Under the pieces are notes generated by a model. The model saw nothing but the letters and a program-made list of their open reading frames with translations. It was not told where the DNA came from and did not search any database. The position numbers and the translations under genes were made by a program. DNA of 64,000 nucleotides from Mobilisporobacter senegalensis (GTDB lineage: Bacteria > Bacillota > Clostridia > Lachnospirales > Lachnospiraceae): NCBI RefSeq assembly GCF_003752155.1, contig NZ_RJVG01000005.1:248001-312000 (forward strand), in the 5' to 3' direction. Positions 18,703 to 26,325 of the stretch are shown here, piece after piece; positions within the stretch are counted from its first letter, which is position 1; each line of letters starts with the position of its first letter.

Positions 18703-18732
18703 AACTTACCATCTTATATTATACTTTGTCAA
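18703..18732 (-). promoter_or_regulatory. Candidate sbp operon promoter
   Basis: On the minus strand TTGACA (18732-18727) is followed after 18 bases by TAAGTT (18708-18703). The -35 is perfect; the -10 is poor, and a TATAAT lies too close to be used with it. It sits about 55 bases before the leader ORF. Weak -10 promoters are often activator- or repressor-controlled, as expected for sulfate uptake. Confidence 0.4.
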
Positions 18733-18870
18733 TAGGAATAGTATGATTTACATATTAAAAAAACTAATAAGATTTATTTGAATAAAGGTCTTTTCTTATG
18801 TATTAAATATGTAGCGTTAAAAATGGGTCATTGCTTTCATTTTTCATTACTGCTATTTTAGGCAGAAGAT

Positions 18871-18930
18871 AGAAGAACCAGAGATTTTAAACATTTCTCT
18901 GATCAGCTGTTTAAAACCTCTGGTTCTTCT
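18871..18930 (-). terminator. Strong hairpin after the first subtilase
   Basis: A 23-base arm starting AGAAGAACCAGAG pairs with its complement around a 14-base loop, with one mismatch. It begins 2 bases after the subtilase stop codon. T runs are short on both sides. It likely ends subtilase transcription and insulates the divergent-looking sbp promoter region. Confidence 0.7.
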
Positions 18931-18932
18931 AT

Positions 18933-20684
18933 TTAAAACGTCCTGCTGGCCCATCTTAGGCTTTCTCTTAGACACAATGCTCCATAACCCAACCTGGGGT
19001 TTGGATATTCCGGCTCAATATCCAACTTTCTCGTTCCTGCAATCAAATATGCTTTTACCTTTTCTCCATATAGATAAGGATCATTTCCATCAATGATTCC
19101 CCATTCCATTAAGAGTGCTGCACTTCCTGTCACGAAAGGAGTTGCCATAGATGTCCCTGTCATAGACGTATACCCCCCTCCGGGTGCAGCTGAAGTTATA
19201 TTAACTCCAGGTGCCACTAAGTCAGGTTTAATATTTCTGATGTATCTTGTATAGCCTCTTCCGGAAAAATAAGAAAAGCTATTCAGATAGGCATTATACG
19301 CGCCTACAGTTATTACACTTCTTGCAGTAGCTGGAATTGTTAAGGTGATTTCTTCGGTTGGTCGTAAAAAGCCTGTTTCCGGAGTTATCACTTCCCCTGT
19401 TGGAAGCCACATATCATATCTCCCGTTTACTATCGCTCTTGGTACTAATCCTATATTCCAATTTCCAACATCTATATAATCATCAATCGGAATAAATTCA
19501 ATATAAATTTCCTGTGCCATATTAGTTGGTGTAGGTTCCCCATAATATAAGTAAATTCCAGTATTCCCAAGAATAAATCGTTGAGTTCCTAAAACCTTTT
19601 GTATTGGACCAGCTAAGTCCCCATTTGGATTTCTTAATTCGATGTCAAAATCATCAAAGAAATTCTTCCATATCTGGACATTAACAGAGGATTCATTCGG
19701 TCCTATTGCAAGTTCAATGATATGGGGCTCATTCATTGTTAACGTACCGCCAACATGATGCCTTAATGCACCTTCATTACCACTGCCGACAACAATACAT
19801 GTTCTACCGTATATTGAGATTTCATCTATAAAAGTTTCAAGTATAGAATTCCCATCATGAGAGCCATAATTATTTCCAAAACTAATATTTATCGCGAGAG
19901 GCCGTCCAAGGCTAATGGCTCTCTTTACTACAAAGTCAATTGCCTCCATAAGCCTTGTTGTTCTTGGAAATGAGCTGCCTACTGAGGAGCCAAGTTTCAC
20001 TACAAGAAGTTCGCTTCTAGAAGCTACTCCACGATTTCTACCACCACTGGCTCTGCCATTTCCCGCAGCAATTCCTGCAACATGGGTTCCATGACCAGAG
20101 ATGTCTACACTTGGTATGAGTTCCAAGCGTTCTGGGATTGTTGTTCTCGCTAGTGCTTCATCAAGCATTACTTTTGTATAAAGTGTTCCAACATTATACC
20201 CTTCCGGAGGGGTTCCACGTATTGACTGATCCCATAAATCCAATATCCTTGATGTTCCATCTTCATTACGAAAGTCAGGATGTTGATAGTCAATTCCAGA
20301 ATCTATAATAGCCACTAATACCCCATCCCCAAATAAATCAAATTCTGCTGTCTGAACAGGATTAATGCAGGAAGCCGCCTTGCCTTCACTTACTGCAAAG
20401 ACAAGACGTCTGGGTTTTTCCACAAATTCTATCTCAGGAAAAGAAAGAAATTGTTCAATCTCTGATTCGGGAATTGTCACTATTGCAAATCCACTTATTA
20501 ATTCTGTAATCTGAATTTGCATCTCTTCGCGAATTCTGCTTAAATCCCCACTATACCGAACAATAAGCTCCCAACTATTTTCTTCTTCAATATATCCAAC
20601 AAATAAGTCTGTTGATCTTTCTCTTACCTGTGGACTCACATCAAGTGCCAGATTTAGATCATTGCTGACTTTTCCACTATCCAT
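18933..20684 (-). CDS. Csp-like S8 subtilisin-family serine protease, copy 1
   Basis: A 583-aa protease of the clostridial Csp type. The catalytic triad is intact: D128 in VAIIDSGIDYQHPDF, H198 in DISGHGTHVAGIAAGNG, S512 in TGTSMATPFVTG. There is no signal peptide; the first about 95 residues resemble a prodomain, and an about 150-residue insert sits between H and S as in Csp proteases. In Clostridium such proteases activate the cortex hydrolase SleC during germination; that role here is inference. It is roughly 85-90 percent identical by eye to the copy at 20968-22719. The start has AAGGTGAAG upstream. Confidence 0.9.
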   Translation of the reverse strand: MDSGKVSNDLNLALDVSPQVRERSTDLFVGYIEEENSWELIVRYSGDLSRIREEMQIQITELISGFAIVTIPESEIEQFLSFPEIEFVEKPRRLVFAVSEGKAASCINPVQTAEFDLFGDGVLVAIIDSGIDYQHPDFRNEDGTSRILDLWDQSIRGTPPEGYNVGTLYTKVMLDEALARTTIPERLELIPSVDISGHGTHVAGIAAGNGRASGGRNRGVASRSELLVVKLGSSVGSSFPRTTRLMEAIDFVVKRAISLGRPLAINISFGNNYGSHDGNSILETFIDEISIYGRTCIVVGSGNEGALRHHVGGTLTMNEPHIIELAIGPNESSVNVQIWKNFFDDFDIELRNPNGDLAGPIQKVLGTQRFILGNTGIYLYYGEPTPTNMAQEIYIEFIPIDDYIDVGNWNIGLVPRAIVNGRYDMWLPTGEVITPETGFLRPTEEITLTIPATARSVITVGAYNAYLNSFSYFSGRGYTRYIRNIKPDLVAPGVNITSAAPGGGYTSMTGTSMATPFVTGSAALLMEWGIIDGNDPYLYGEKVKAYLIAGTRKLDIEPEYPNPRLGYGALCLRESLRWASRTF

Positions 20685-20709
20685 ATCTTCACCTTAAAAA
20701 TAATTTCTA

Positions 20710-20925
20710 TTATAATATATGTAGAATAACCTTGTTCCATAACTTTACCATTTTCCGGTTTTCTTGATGAGCCATTTTCCAGATCCAATTAACAGCAGAA
20801 TTCTCCTCAAGAATATTTTTATCAGCTTTATTAATTGGAGAGGACTCAGGATATCCATAACCCAGTATTCCACAGGGCGCAAGTATCTTTAATTCTTTCA
20901 TCACACAACCTCCAAAGGAAGCCAT
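20710..20925 (-). pseudogene. Chimeric relic: fragment of a secreted-protein gene like 26326-27354
   Basis: A 71-codon frame whose two halves do not belong together. The 3' half matches the N-terminal part of the 342-aa secreted gene: the 28-base stretch from CCATAACTTTACCATTTTC onward is nearly identical, and DKNILEENSAVN parallels EKNVFVKNSVVN, with an internal deletion. The first part, MKELKILAPCGILGYGYPE, recalls the N-terminus of AtuA/DUF1446 proteins, which is a low-confidence recollection. It is best read as decayed DNA left by rearrangement between the two subtilases. Confidence 0.6.
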
Positions 20926-20967
20926 TCCTTACAACAGGATTACTTCCTTTTTCGCCTTATTTCTATG

Positions 20968-22719
20968 TTAAAACGTTCTTCTGGCCCATCGGAAACTTTC
21001 CCTAAGGCACAATGCTCCATACCCTAATCTTGGATTGGGATATTCCGGTTCAATATCTAATTTTCTAGTACCTGCAATAAGATAGGCTTTTACCTTTTCT
21101 CCATAAAGATAAGGATCGTTTCCCTCAACAATTCCCCATTGCATCATAAGGGCCGCACTCCCCGTTACAAAAGGAGTTGCCATAGAAGTTCCGGTCATGG
21201 AGGTATACCCCCCTCCGGGAGCCGCTGACGTAATATTAACTCCCGGTGCAACCAGATCAGGCTTTATATTCCTGTAATATCTGGTATAGCCTCTGCCAGA
21301 AAAATAAGAAAAGCTGTTCAAATAAGCATTATATGCACCAACAGTGATTACCCTCATTGCAGTTGATGGAATGGTAAGTGTGATCTCTTCTGTAGGCTGC
21401 AGGAATCCTGTAGTTGGAGTTATTACTTCTCCTGACGGAAGCCACATATCAAATCTTCCATTTACAATTATTCTAGGAATCAACCTTATGTTCCATGTAC
21501 CTACATCAATATAATCATTAATTGGAATAAATTCAATATATATCTCCTGTGCCATATTGGTAGGAGTAGGTTCTCCATAATATAAATAAATTCCTGTATT
21601 GCCAAGAATAAATCTTTGAGTGCCCAGGACCTTTTGAATCGGACCAGCCAATTCTCCATTGGGATTTCTTAATTCTATATCAAAATCATCAAAAAAATTT
21701 TTCCATATCTGGACGCTTAAAGTTGATTCACTAGGCCCCACTGCAAGCTCTATTGTTTGAGGCTGGTTCATAACTAATGTTCCACCGACATGATGCCTTA
21801 ATCCACCTTCATTACCACTTCCAACACAAATACACGTTCTTCCAAAACCAGAGATTTCATCCAGGAAGGTCTCCAGAATACTGTTTCCATCATGAGAACC
21901 ATAATTATTTCCAAAACTGATATTTACTGCAATTGGCCTTCCAAGACTAATGGCACGCTTTATTACAAAATCAACTGCTTCCATCAGCCTCGTAGTTCTT
22001 GGAAAAGAACTCCCCACTGAAGATCCTAGTTTTACCACAAGCATTTCACTTCGTGCGGCTACTCCCCGGTTTCTTCCTGCACTTGCCCTTCCATTTCCAC
22101 AGGCTATCCCTGCTACATGGGTTCCATGTCCGGAAATATCAACGCTTGGAACAATTTCTAACCGTTCCGGAACAGTTCTTCTGGATAGTGCCTCATCAAG
22201 CATTGCTTTTGTATAAAGAGTTCCCACAGTATATCCTATGGGAGGCGTCCCAGGAATTGTCTGATCCCATAAATCCAATATTCTTGATGTTCCGTCTTCA
22301 TTACGGAAATCAGGATGGGTATAATCAATTCCCGAATCGATGATTGCCACTAATACTCCGTCCCCAAACAAATCAAATTCTGCTGTTTGAACAGGATTAA
22401 TACAGGAAGCTGCCCTTCCTGCACTCACTGCAAAAGTAAGACGTCTGGGCTTTTCTACAAATTCTATTTCCGGATAAGATATAAATTGCGCGATCCTTGA
22501 CTGTGGAATGGTCACGGTTGCATATCCACTGATTAATTCTGTGATCTGAATCTGCATCTCTTCACGAATTCTGTTTATATCTCCGCTATATTTGACAATA
22601 AGCTCCCAACTATTATCCTCTTCAATATATCCCACATTAAGATCAGCTGACTTCTCTCGAACCTGATCATTCACATCAAGTGCCAGGTTAAGGTCATTAC
22701 TTACTTTTCCACTATCCAT
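20968..22719 (-). CDS. Csp-like S8 subtilisin-family serine protease, copy 2
   Basis: A 583-aa protease the same length as copy 1, with triad D128, H198 and S512 all present (IIDSGIDYTHPDF, DISGHGTHVAGIACGNG, TGTSMATPFVTG). I start it at 22719, behind AAGGGTG and at the same MDSGKVSNDL as copy 1; an upstream in-frame codon at 22821 would add 34 residues with no good ribosome site. The first 202 codons lie in the 1.87-kb repeat and are almost identical to the truncated copy at 28296-29090. It lies 117 bases after a cbiC copy. Confidence 0.9.
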   Translation of the reverse strand: MDSGKVSNDLNLALDVNDQVREKSADLNVGYIEEDNSWELIVKYSGDINRIREEMQIQITELISGYATVTIPQSRIAQFISYPEIEFVEKPRRLTFAVSAGRAASCINPVQTAEFDLFGDGVLVAIIDSGIDYTHPDFRNEDGTSRILDLWDQTIPGTPPIGYTVGTLYTKAMLDEALSRRTVPERLEIVPSVDISGHGTHVAGIACGNGRASAGRNRGVAARSEMLVVKLGSSVGSSFPRTTRLMEAVDFVIKRAISLGRPIAVNISFGNNYGSHDGNSILETFLDEISGFGRTCICVGSGNEGGLRHHVGGTLVMNQPQTIELAVGPSESTLSVQIWKNFFDDFDIELRNPNGELAGPIQKVLGTQRFILGNTGIYLYYGEPTPTNMAQEIYIEFIPINDYIDVGTWNIRLIPRIIVNGRFDMWLPSGEVITPTTGFLQPTEEITLTIPSTAMRVITVGAYNAYLNSFSYFSGRGYTRYYRNIKPDLVAPGVNITSAAPGGGYTSMTGTSMATPFVTGSAALMMQWGIVEGNDPYLYGEKVKAYLIAGTRKLDIEPEYPNPRLGYGALCLRESFRWARRTF

Positions 22720-23984
22720 ATATTCACCCTTAAAATAATTCTCTGTTATAATATATGAAGAATAACAGTGGATATGTTCTATTAATGATACTTGACTCTT
22801 ATTTGAACAAAGATAATTCAATAAAGGGATACTTTCCTAGTTAATCTGGTTTTCTCCATCTCTTAGTATATACAATAGTGCATTGCAGATGGCGGCAGCA
22901 ACATTACTTCCTCCTTTTCTTCCTCTGGACACAATATACGGTGTATCTCCTTTCATGATTAATTCTTTTGATTGAACTACATTCACAAATCCAACTGGAA
23001 CTCCAATGACTAATTCAGGTTTTACTTTCTCTTCTTTGATCAATTCATAAAGCCTGATCAAAGCTGTAGGTGCATTCCCAACCGCAAAAATAATTTTTTT
23101 ATCAAGTTTACTTGCTTTGTCCATGCTTGCAACTGCACGGGTCGTCCCGGTAATTCTTGCAGTCTCTGCTACATCTTCATCACTCATGAAGCAAACTACC
23201 TCACCACCGTATTTTGCTAATTCCTTTTTATTAATACCTGATTTTATCATCTGTGTGTCCGTTACAATACATGCACCCTGTGTTATTGCTTCTAATGCTT
23301 TTTCTATTACATCCGGAGAGAAGCAAAGATTATCAAGGTAATCAAAATCAGCTGTTGTATGAATCACACGTTTGATCACCGGCTCCAGGGATTTCTCCAA
23401 AGAAACATTTCCAAGCTCTTCTGATATGATTTCAAAGCTTCTTCTTTCAATATCTGCCGGCAGAACGTTTTCTAATTCCAAATATTTTTCGTATTTCATT
23501 TTTTATACCAACTCTTTCAAAATTTCTCTTTCTTTTTTATTTACCTCTTTGTGCTAATATTATTCATTCAGCCGTTCCTGCCTGGACTGAGCACAAGCTG
23601 ACAGGAATTGATAAGGCATATCTACATTACTATAATAATAAAGGTGTGGAAACCCAGCCAATATTCTGGCCTGACTGCAGATACAAGGATATTCCCTCTT
23701 ACGGAGGGGCTTTCTGGCAAGAAATGTTTCTCCATTGCTGGTACTGTCCCAATAGTGGAATTCATGCCCTTTTATTTTCTCTCCCCGTTTTCCCATTACA
23801 CAGTCTTCTTTTGTCTCAAGTTCTATATAGCCAAAACGCTGGAGTTTTTCTGTTCTGAATCCTTTCCCTTTTATAAATCCCACCATTTTTCTGTGAATCC
23901 CTGATATATCTTCAAGGGTATCCTGGAGATAGAGAAAACCACCACATTCAGCCAGACAGGGCATTCCTCCTGTAATTGCTTCTT
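22114..23984. repeat. Direct repeat, copy A (1,871 bp)
   Basis: Matches 28485-30355 with a constant offset of 6371 and no indels seen. It covers the 5' part of subtilase copy 2, its upstream region, cbiC and the last third of cobB. By eye the subtilase part differs at under 1 percent of bases, while a 128-base sample in the cobB part differs at about 6 percent. Ends were set where the alignment breaks: TACATGGG on the left and TTGCTTCTT on the right. Confidence 0.92.
22837..23499 (-). CDS. cbiC: Precorrin-8X / cobalt-precorrin-8 methylmutase, duplicate copy
   Basis: Moves the C11 methyl group to C12, giving (hydrogeno)cobyrinate. The 220-aa frame is complete, with the catalytic histidine in RVIHTTADFDY and the GVPVGFVNVVQSKE and RGRKGGSNVAAAICNALLY blocks. 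It differs from the operon copy at 29208-29870 at about eight residues. It is preceded by a truncated cobB and followed by subtilase copy 2. Its promoter is not evident because its upstream gene is a fragment, so it may be silent or spare. Confidence 0.9.
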   Translation of the reverse strand: MKYEKYLELENVLPADIERRSFEIISEELGNVSLEKSLEPVIKRVIHTTADFDYLDNLCFSPDVIEKALEAITQGACIVTDTQMIKSGINKKELAKYGGEVVCFMSDEDVAETARITGTTRAVASMDKASKLDKKIIFAVGNAPTALIRLYELIKEEKVKPELVIGVPVGFVNVVQSKELIMKGDTPYIVSRGRKGGSNVAAAICNALLYILRDGENQIN

Positions 23985-24087
23985 CGTTGTCATAATAAAG
24001 GTGGGTTATCTCTATACCTATTATAGTACTATTAATTTCAACTACAGCATCTGGTCCTTCTCGCCGCGATATAATTTTACTTTCCAT
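23560..24087 (-). pseudogene. Truncated cobB/cbiA 3' end joined in frame to foreign sequence
   Basis: Codons for the last about 140 residues of cobyrinic acid a,c-diamide synthase (from ITGGMPCLAECGGFLYLQ, including the amidotransferase cysteine) are fused to 34 or so foreign residues. The Walker A and synthetase domains are missing, so it cannot make the diamide. The join is at 23984/23985, the edge of the direct repeat. The reading frame is open by chance or selection across the join. Confidence 0.85.
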
Positions 24088-24174
24088 ACCAGTTTGCCTC
24101 TAAATGTCTTTTATAAAATATCTTAATGCATAGTCTTCTAACAATACTTTTTCTTTGTTATGTGATTCTTTCAT
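23985..24174 (-). pseudogene. N-terminal fragment of an unknown PD-(D/E)XK-like gene, with internal stop
   Basis: From ATG at 24174 (behind GAGGG) the frame reads 24 codons, then TAG, then RQTGMESKIISRREGPDAVV and EINSTIIGIEITHLYYDNEEA before running into cobB sequence. The PDAVVEIN...IGIEITHLY pattern looks like the core of a restriction-endonuclease-like fold; that is a pattern guess. The stop and the cut at the repeat edge mark it as a remnant. Confidence 0.5.
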
Positions 24175-24364
24175 AAGAACCCTCGTTTCTTGGTTAATAG
24201 AAATACACTAAAAGGATATGACACAAAACGTTAGTGTTCCTTACTATTACTTACTTCATGCCAGCACCGCCTCGATAACCTCGTGGAAAAATATCCATGC
24301 TTTACGAAACAATATTTGCTGAGTATGTGCCTAGACATGGTGTTGACAGAATTGGGTGAATAGT

Positions 24365-24538
24365 ATGAGAAAATAATTAACAACGGATGAGCAGGTGTGG
24401 CTGGATGAGTATATCCGGGATGAATTTGAGTGGCAAGGTGAAGCGGAATTGAATGTCTCGAATGAAATGAAGATCGCGGTGTTTGAGCCGTTCGAGTTTC
24501 AAAATTTCTGTTACGGAAAATTGGACAAGATTAGTTAA
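24365..24538 (+). pseudogene. Degenerate short plus-strand frame with one internal stop
   Basis: ATGAGAAAATAA is followed in the same frame by about 53 sense codons reading LTTDEQVWLDEYIRDEFEWQ and on to TAA at 24536. The remainder is rich in acidic and aromatic residues and looks protein-like, with less A+T than its surroundings. I do not recognise it. The rest of 24088-24657 holds only short broken frames, including a minus-strand end reading WIFFHEVIEAVLA. Confidence 0.35.
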
Positions 24539-24657
24539 GGAGATAGCAACCTCGTTCAGACAGGTCTTAAGGTCTTTTTATACTTAAAAAGTAAGAAGTC
24601 CCTTCCGGTTTTGTGAATATGCTTAATCAGAAGTGGCTTCTTTTAATAAACAGAACT

Positions 24658-25392
24658 TTAAAGTTCTAAACTATTTAATTCATCAATAGGTATAATCACG
24701 GCCGTTTCTAACTCTCCTATTTGCATTATAAAATGGTCTTTATCAGATGGGATTAAACGATTATTTAAAATAATCAATCTACATTCATTTTGCCATTTAT
24801 AACTTAAATCCTTATTATAAAACTGTATTAGATTTTGTATATATGCTGTATCTTTTATAGTATATTTATTATGTATGTCACAATAGTTTATAGTACTTAG
24901 TATGCAAGCGGTTTCTCCACGAGTAGCAAGTTTATTCTCAACAAGATATTTACTTGATTTATGAATTAATTCATCAGCATTGAATACTACGGCATATCTA
25001 CCAAAATTTTTCATTTCTTCTATAAATTCATTTTTAAAATTAAATTCTTTATCGCTAATATACTCCGTAATATTTTCATTCAGAATAGTAGTACAATATA
25101 TTGGAAATTTATCATCATTTACCATTCCAGCATCTATTTCTTTTATTACTAAGTCCGGAAAATCTTGTTTAAAGCTTTTTATACGACCATTCTTTAAACC
25201 AATTTTTATGTCAAGGTTTCCATGTATCGGCATTTTGCCATCATAAATGTCACCTCGATGATTTTCTTCTAGCTTTCGGAAATATCCACTTTCTTTCATA
25301 TAGATTTTACCATTCTTTACATCTTTTGCGTATTCTTCTTTTTCACATATTTTAATTAAAATGTTCGGTATTTCATTTCCATACAAATTCAT
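24658..25392 (-). CDS. Unknown 244-aa protein
   Basis: Starts behind GAGGAGGG and ends in a clean stop. The N-terminal part, EEYAKDVKNGKIYMKESGYF followed by RKLEENHRGDIYDG, resembles an opening I recall from hypothetical proteins scattered in phages and genomic islands. No signal peptide or membrane segment is visible. The Lys/Asn/Ile-rich codon use is more AT-biased than the cobalamin genes. It is the only clearly intact cytoplasmic gene in the 4.5 kb between the direct repeats, which suggests an accessory origin. Function is unknown. Confidence 0.65.
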   Translation of the reverse strand: MNLYGNEIPNILIKICEKEEYAKDVKNGKIYMKESGYFRKLEENHRGDIYDGKMPIHGNLDIKIGLKNGRIKSFKQDFPDLVIKEIDAGMVNDDKFPIYCTTILNENITEYISDKEFNFKNEFIEEMKNFGRYAVVFNADELIHKSSKYLVENKLATRGETACILSTINYCDIHNKYTIKDTAYIQNLIQFYNKDLSYKWQNECRLIILNNRLIPSDKDHFIMQIGELETAVIIPIDELNSLEL

Positions 25393-25603
25393 GTTTATCC
25401 CTCCTCCTATCCAAATCTTACCACTATAAATTACAACATATCTCCTTCATTAAATTCTCATAAAATCTTTGACTTAATAATAATGCTTTCTTTTTTCCAT
25501 TAATGTTAAATGAAATATAATATGTATATTCTATTGACATATTTCCTAACTGACTTCTTCTAATCAACTATCTTTTGCAAATTTCAGCATTACATCATAC
25601 AAC

Positions 25604-25693
25604 CATGGTCGGGCTTACACCGACTAACGTGGTCCAGCTTTGCTGGACACACCACACTAAAAAGCTGACCACTTCAGTCAGCAGTCAGCTTTC
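25604..25693. terminator. Cluster of three hairpins, last one terminator-like
   Basis: In 90 bases there are GTCGG/CCGAC, a perfect GTCCAGC-TTT-GCTGGAC (25632-25648), and AAAGCTGAC...GTCAGCTTT (25661-25692) followed by CTTTT on the plus strand and preceded by A's that give T's on the minus strand. The last can terminate transcription from the secreted gene pair above. The tight stacking may also mark the end of a former mobile element. No gene fits 25393-25757. Confidence 0.55.
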
Positions 25694-25757
25694 TTTTGAT
25701 AATAATTAAAATTTAAGTTATTTAAGTCTTGAGCTACCAATAGTCATTACTAAAATA

Positions 25758-26294
25758 TTATTCTGGCCATATAAGAAAATGTCTTACTTCATTATACCCA
25801 GCTGTTCTATAAACATGTTGTGAATCTGCTGAACCAACTTGAAAATCAAATAAATCAGGTGCTTCAACTGTGGCAGACAATGCAAGAACTTTAGTACCAG
25901 AAGGATTACTATTGTTATCACTGCCAATAAATGAACCCGATGGATAGTATGCTGAACAAGAAACAAACATATAATCAATACCTACACTTGAATCTGATTG
26001 TGCTCTTGCATAAGAATTATCATTATATGCCCCTAATTTTGAAGAATAACTTGGTGCTGCAAGCATTCCCTTAGCACCAATTGCAATAGAAGGACTACTG
26101 CTTTGAATAACATAAGAATCTGGAACAAATTCAATTTCCTCATATTCAACTACCTTATTACCCTTTTGGTCAATTATAATTGACTTGATATTATCTTGTT
26201 CTTTAGCATAATCTTCTGAACCTTTTGCATATACTGGAGATTAGAAAGATAATAGTACACAACTTAATAAAAATAAACTCATTAATTTTTTCAT
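25758..26294 (-). pseudogene. Small secreted protein with a stop codon in its signal peptide
   Basis: ATG at 26294 follows GGAGGTTATAATT and reads MKKLMSLFLLSCVLLSF, then TAA at 26243-26241, then SPVYAKGSEDYAKEQDNI and on without break to 25758. Without the stop it is a 178-residue precursor with a typical signal peptide ending VYA. The mature part ends VRHFLIWPE and is rich in Ser, Tyr and Asp. Either the gene is recently inactivated, the stop is suppressed, or this base is a sequencing error. Family not recognised. Confidence 0.7.
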
Positions 26295-26325
26295 AATTAT
26301 AACCTCCTTATTATTTGCTAGAATT

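Noticed and set aside
18532-18720. SAM (S-box) or T-box riboswitch ahead of the sulfate operon
   Set aside because: No S-box core or T-box consensus is recognisable in the leader; only a small ORF and a promoter-like sequence.
21999-22343. 114-aa plus-strand frame opposite subtilase 2
   Set aside because: It is the antisense shadow of a conserved protease region and is mirrored at copy B; no ribosome site.
23560-24087. Functional second cobB
   Set aside because: The ATP-binding and synthetase parts are missing; only the last about 140 residues remain.
25604-25693. CRISPR repeat array
   Set aside because: The hairpins differ from each other and there are no equal spacers.
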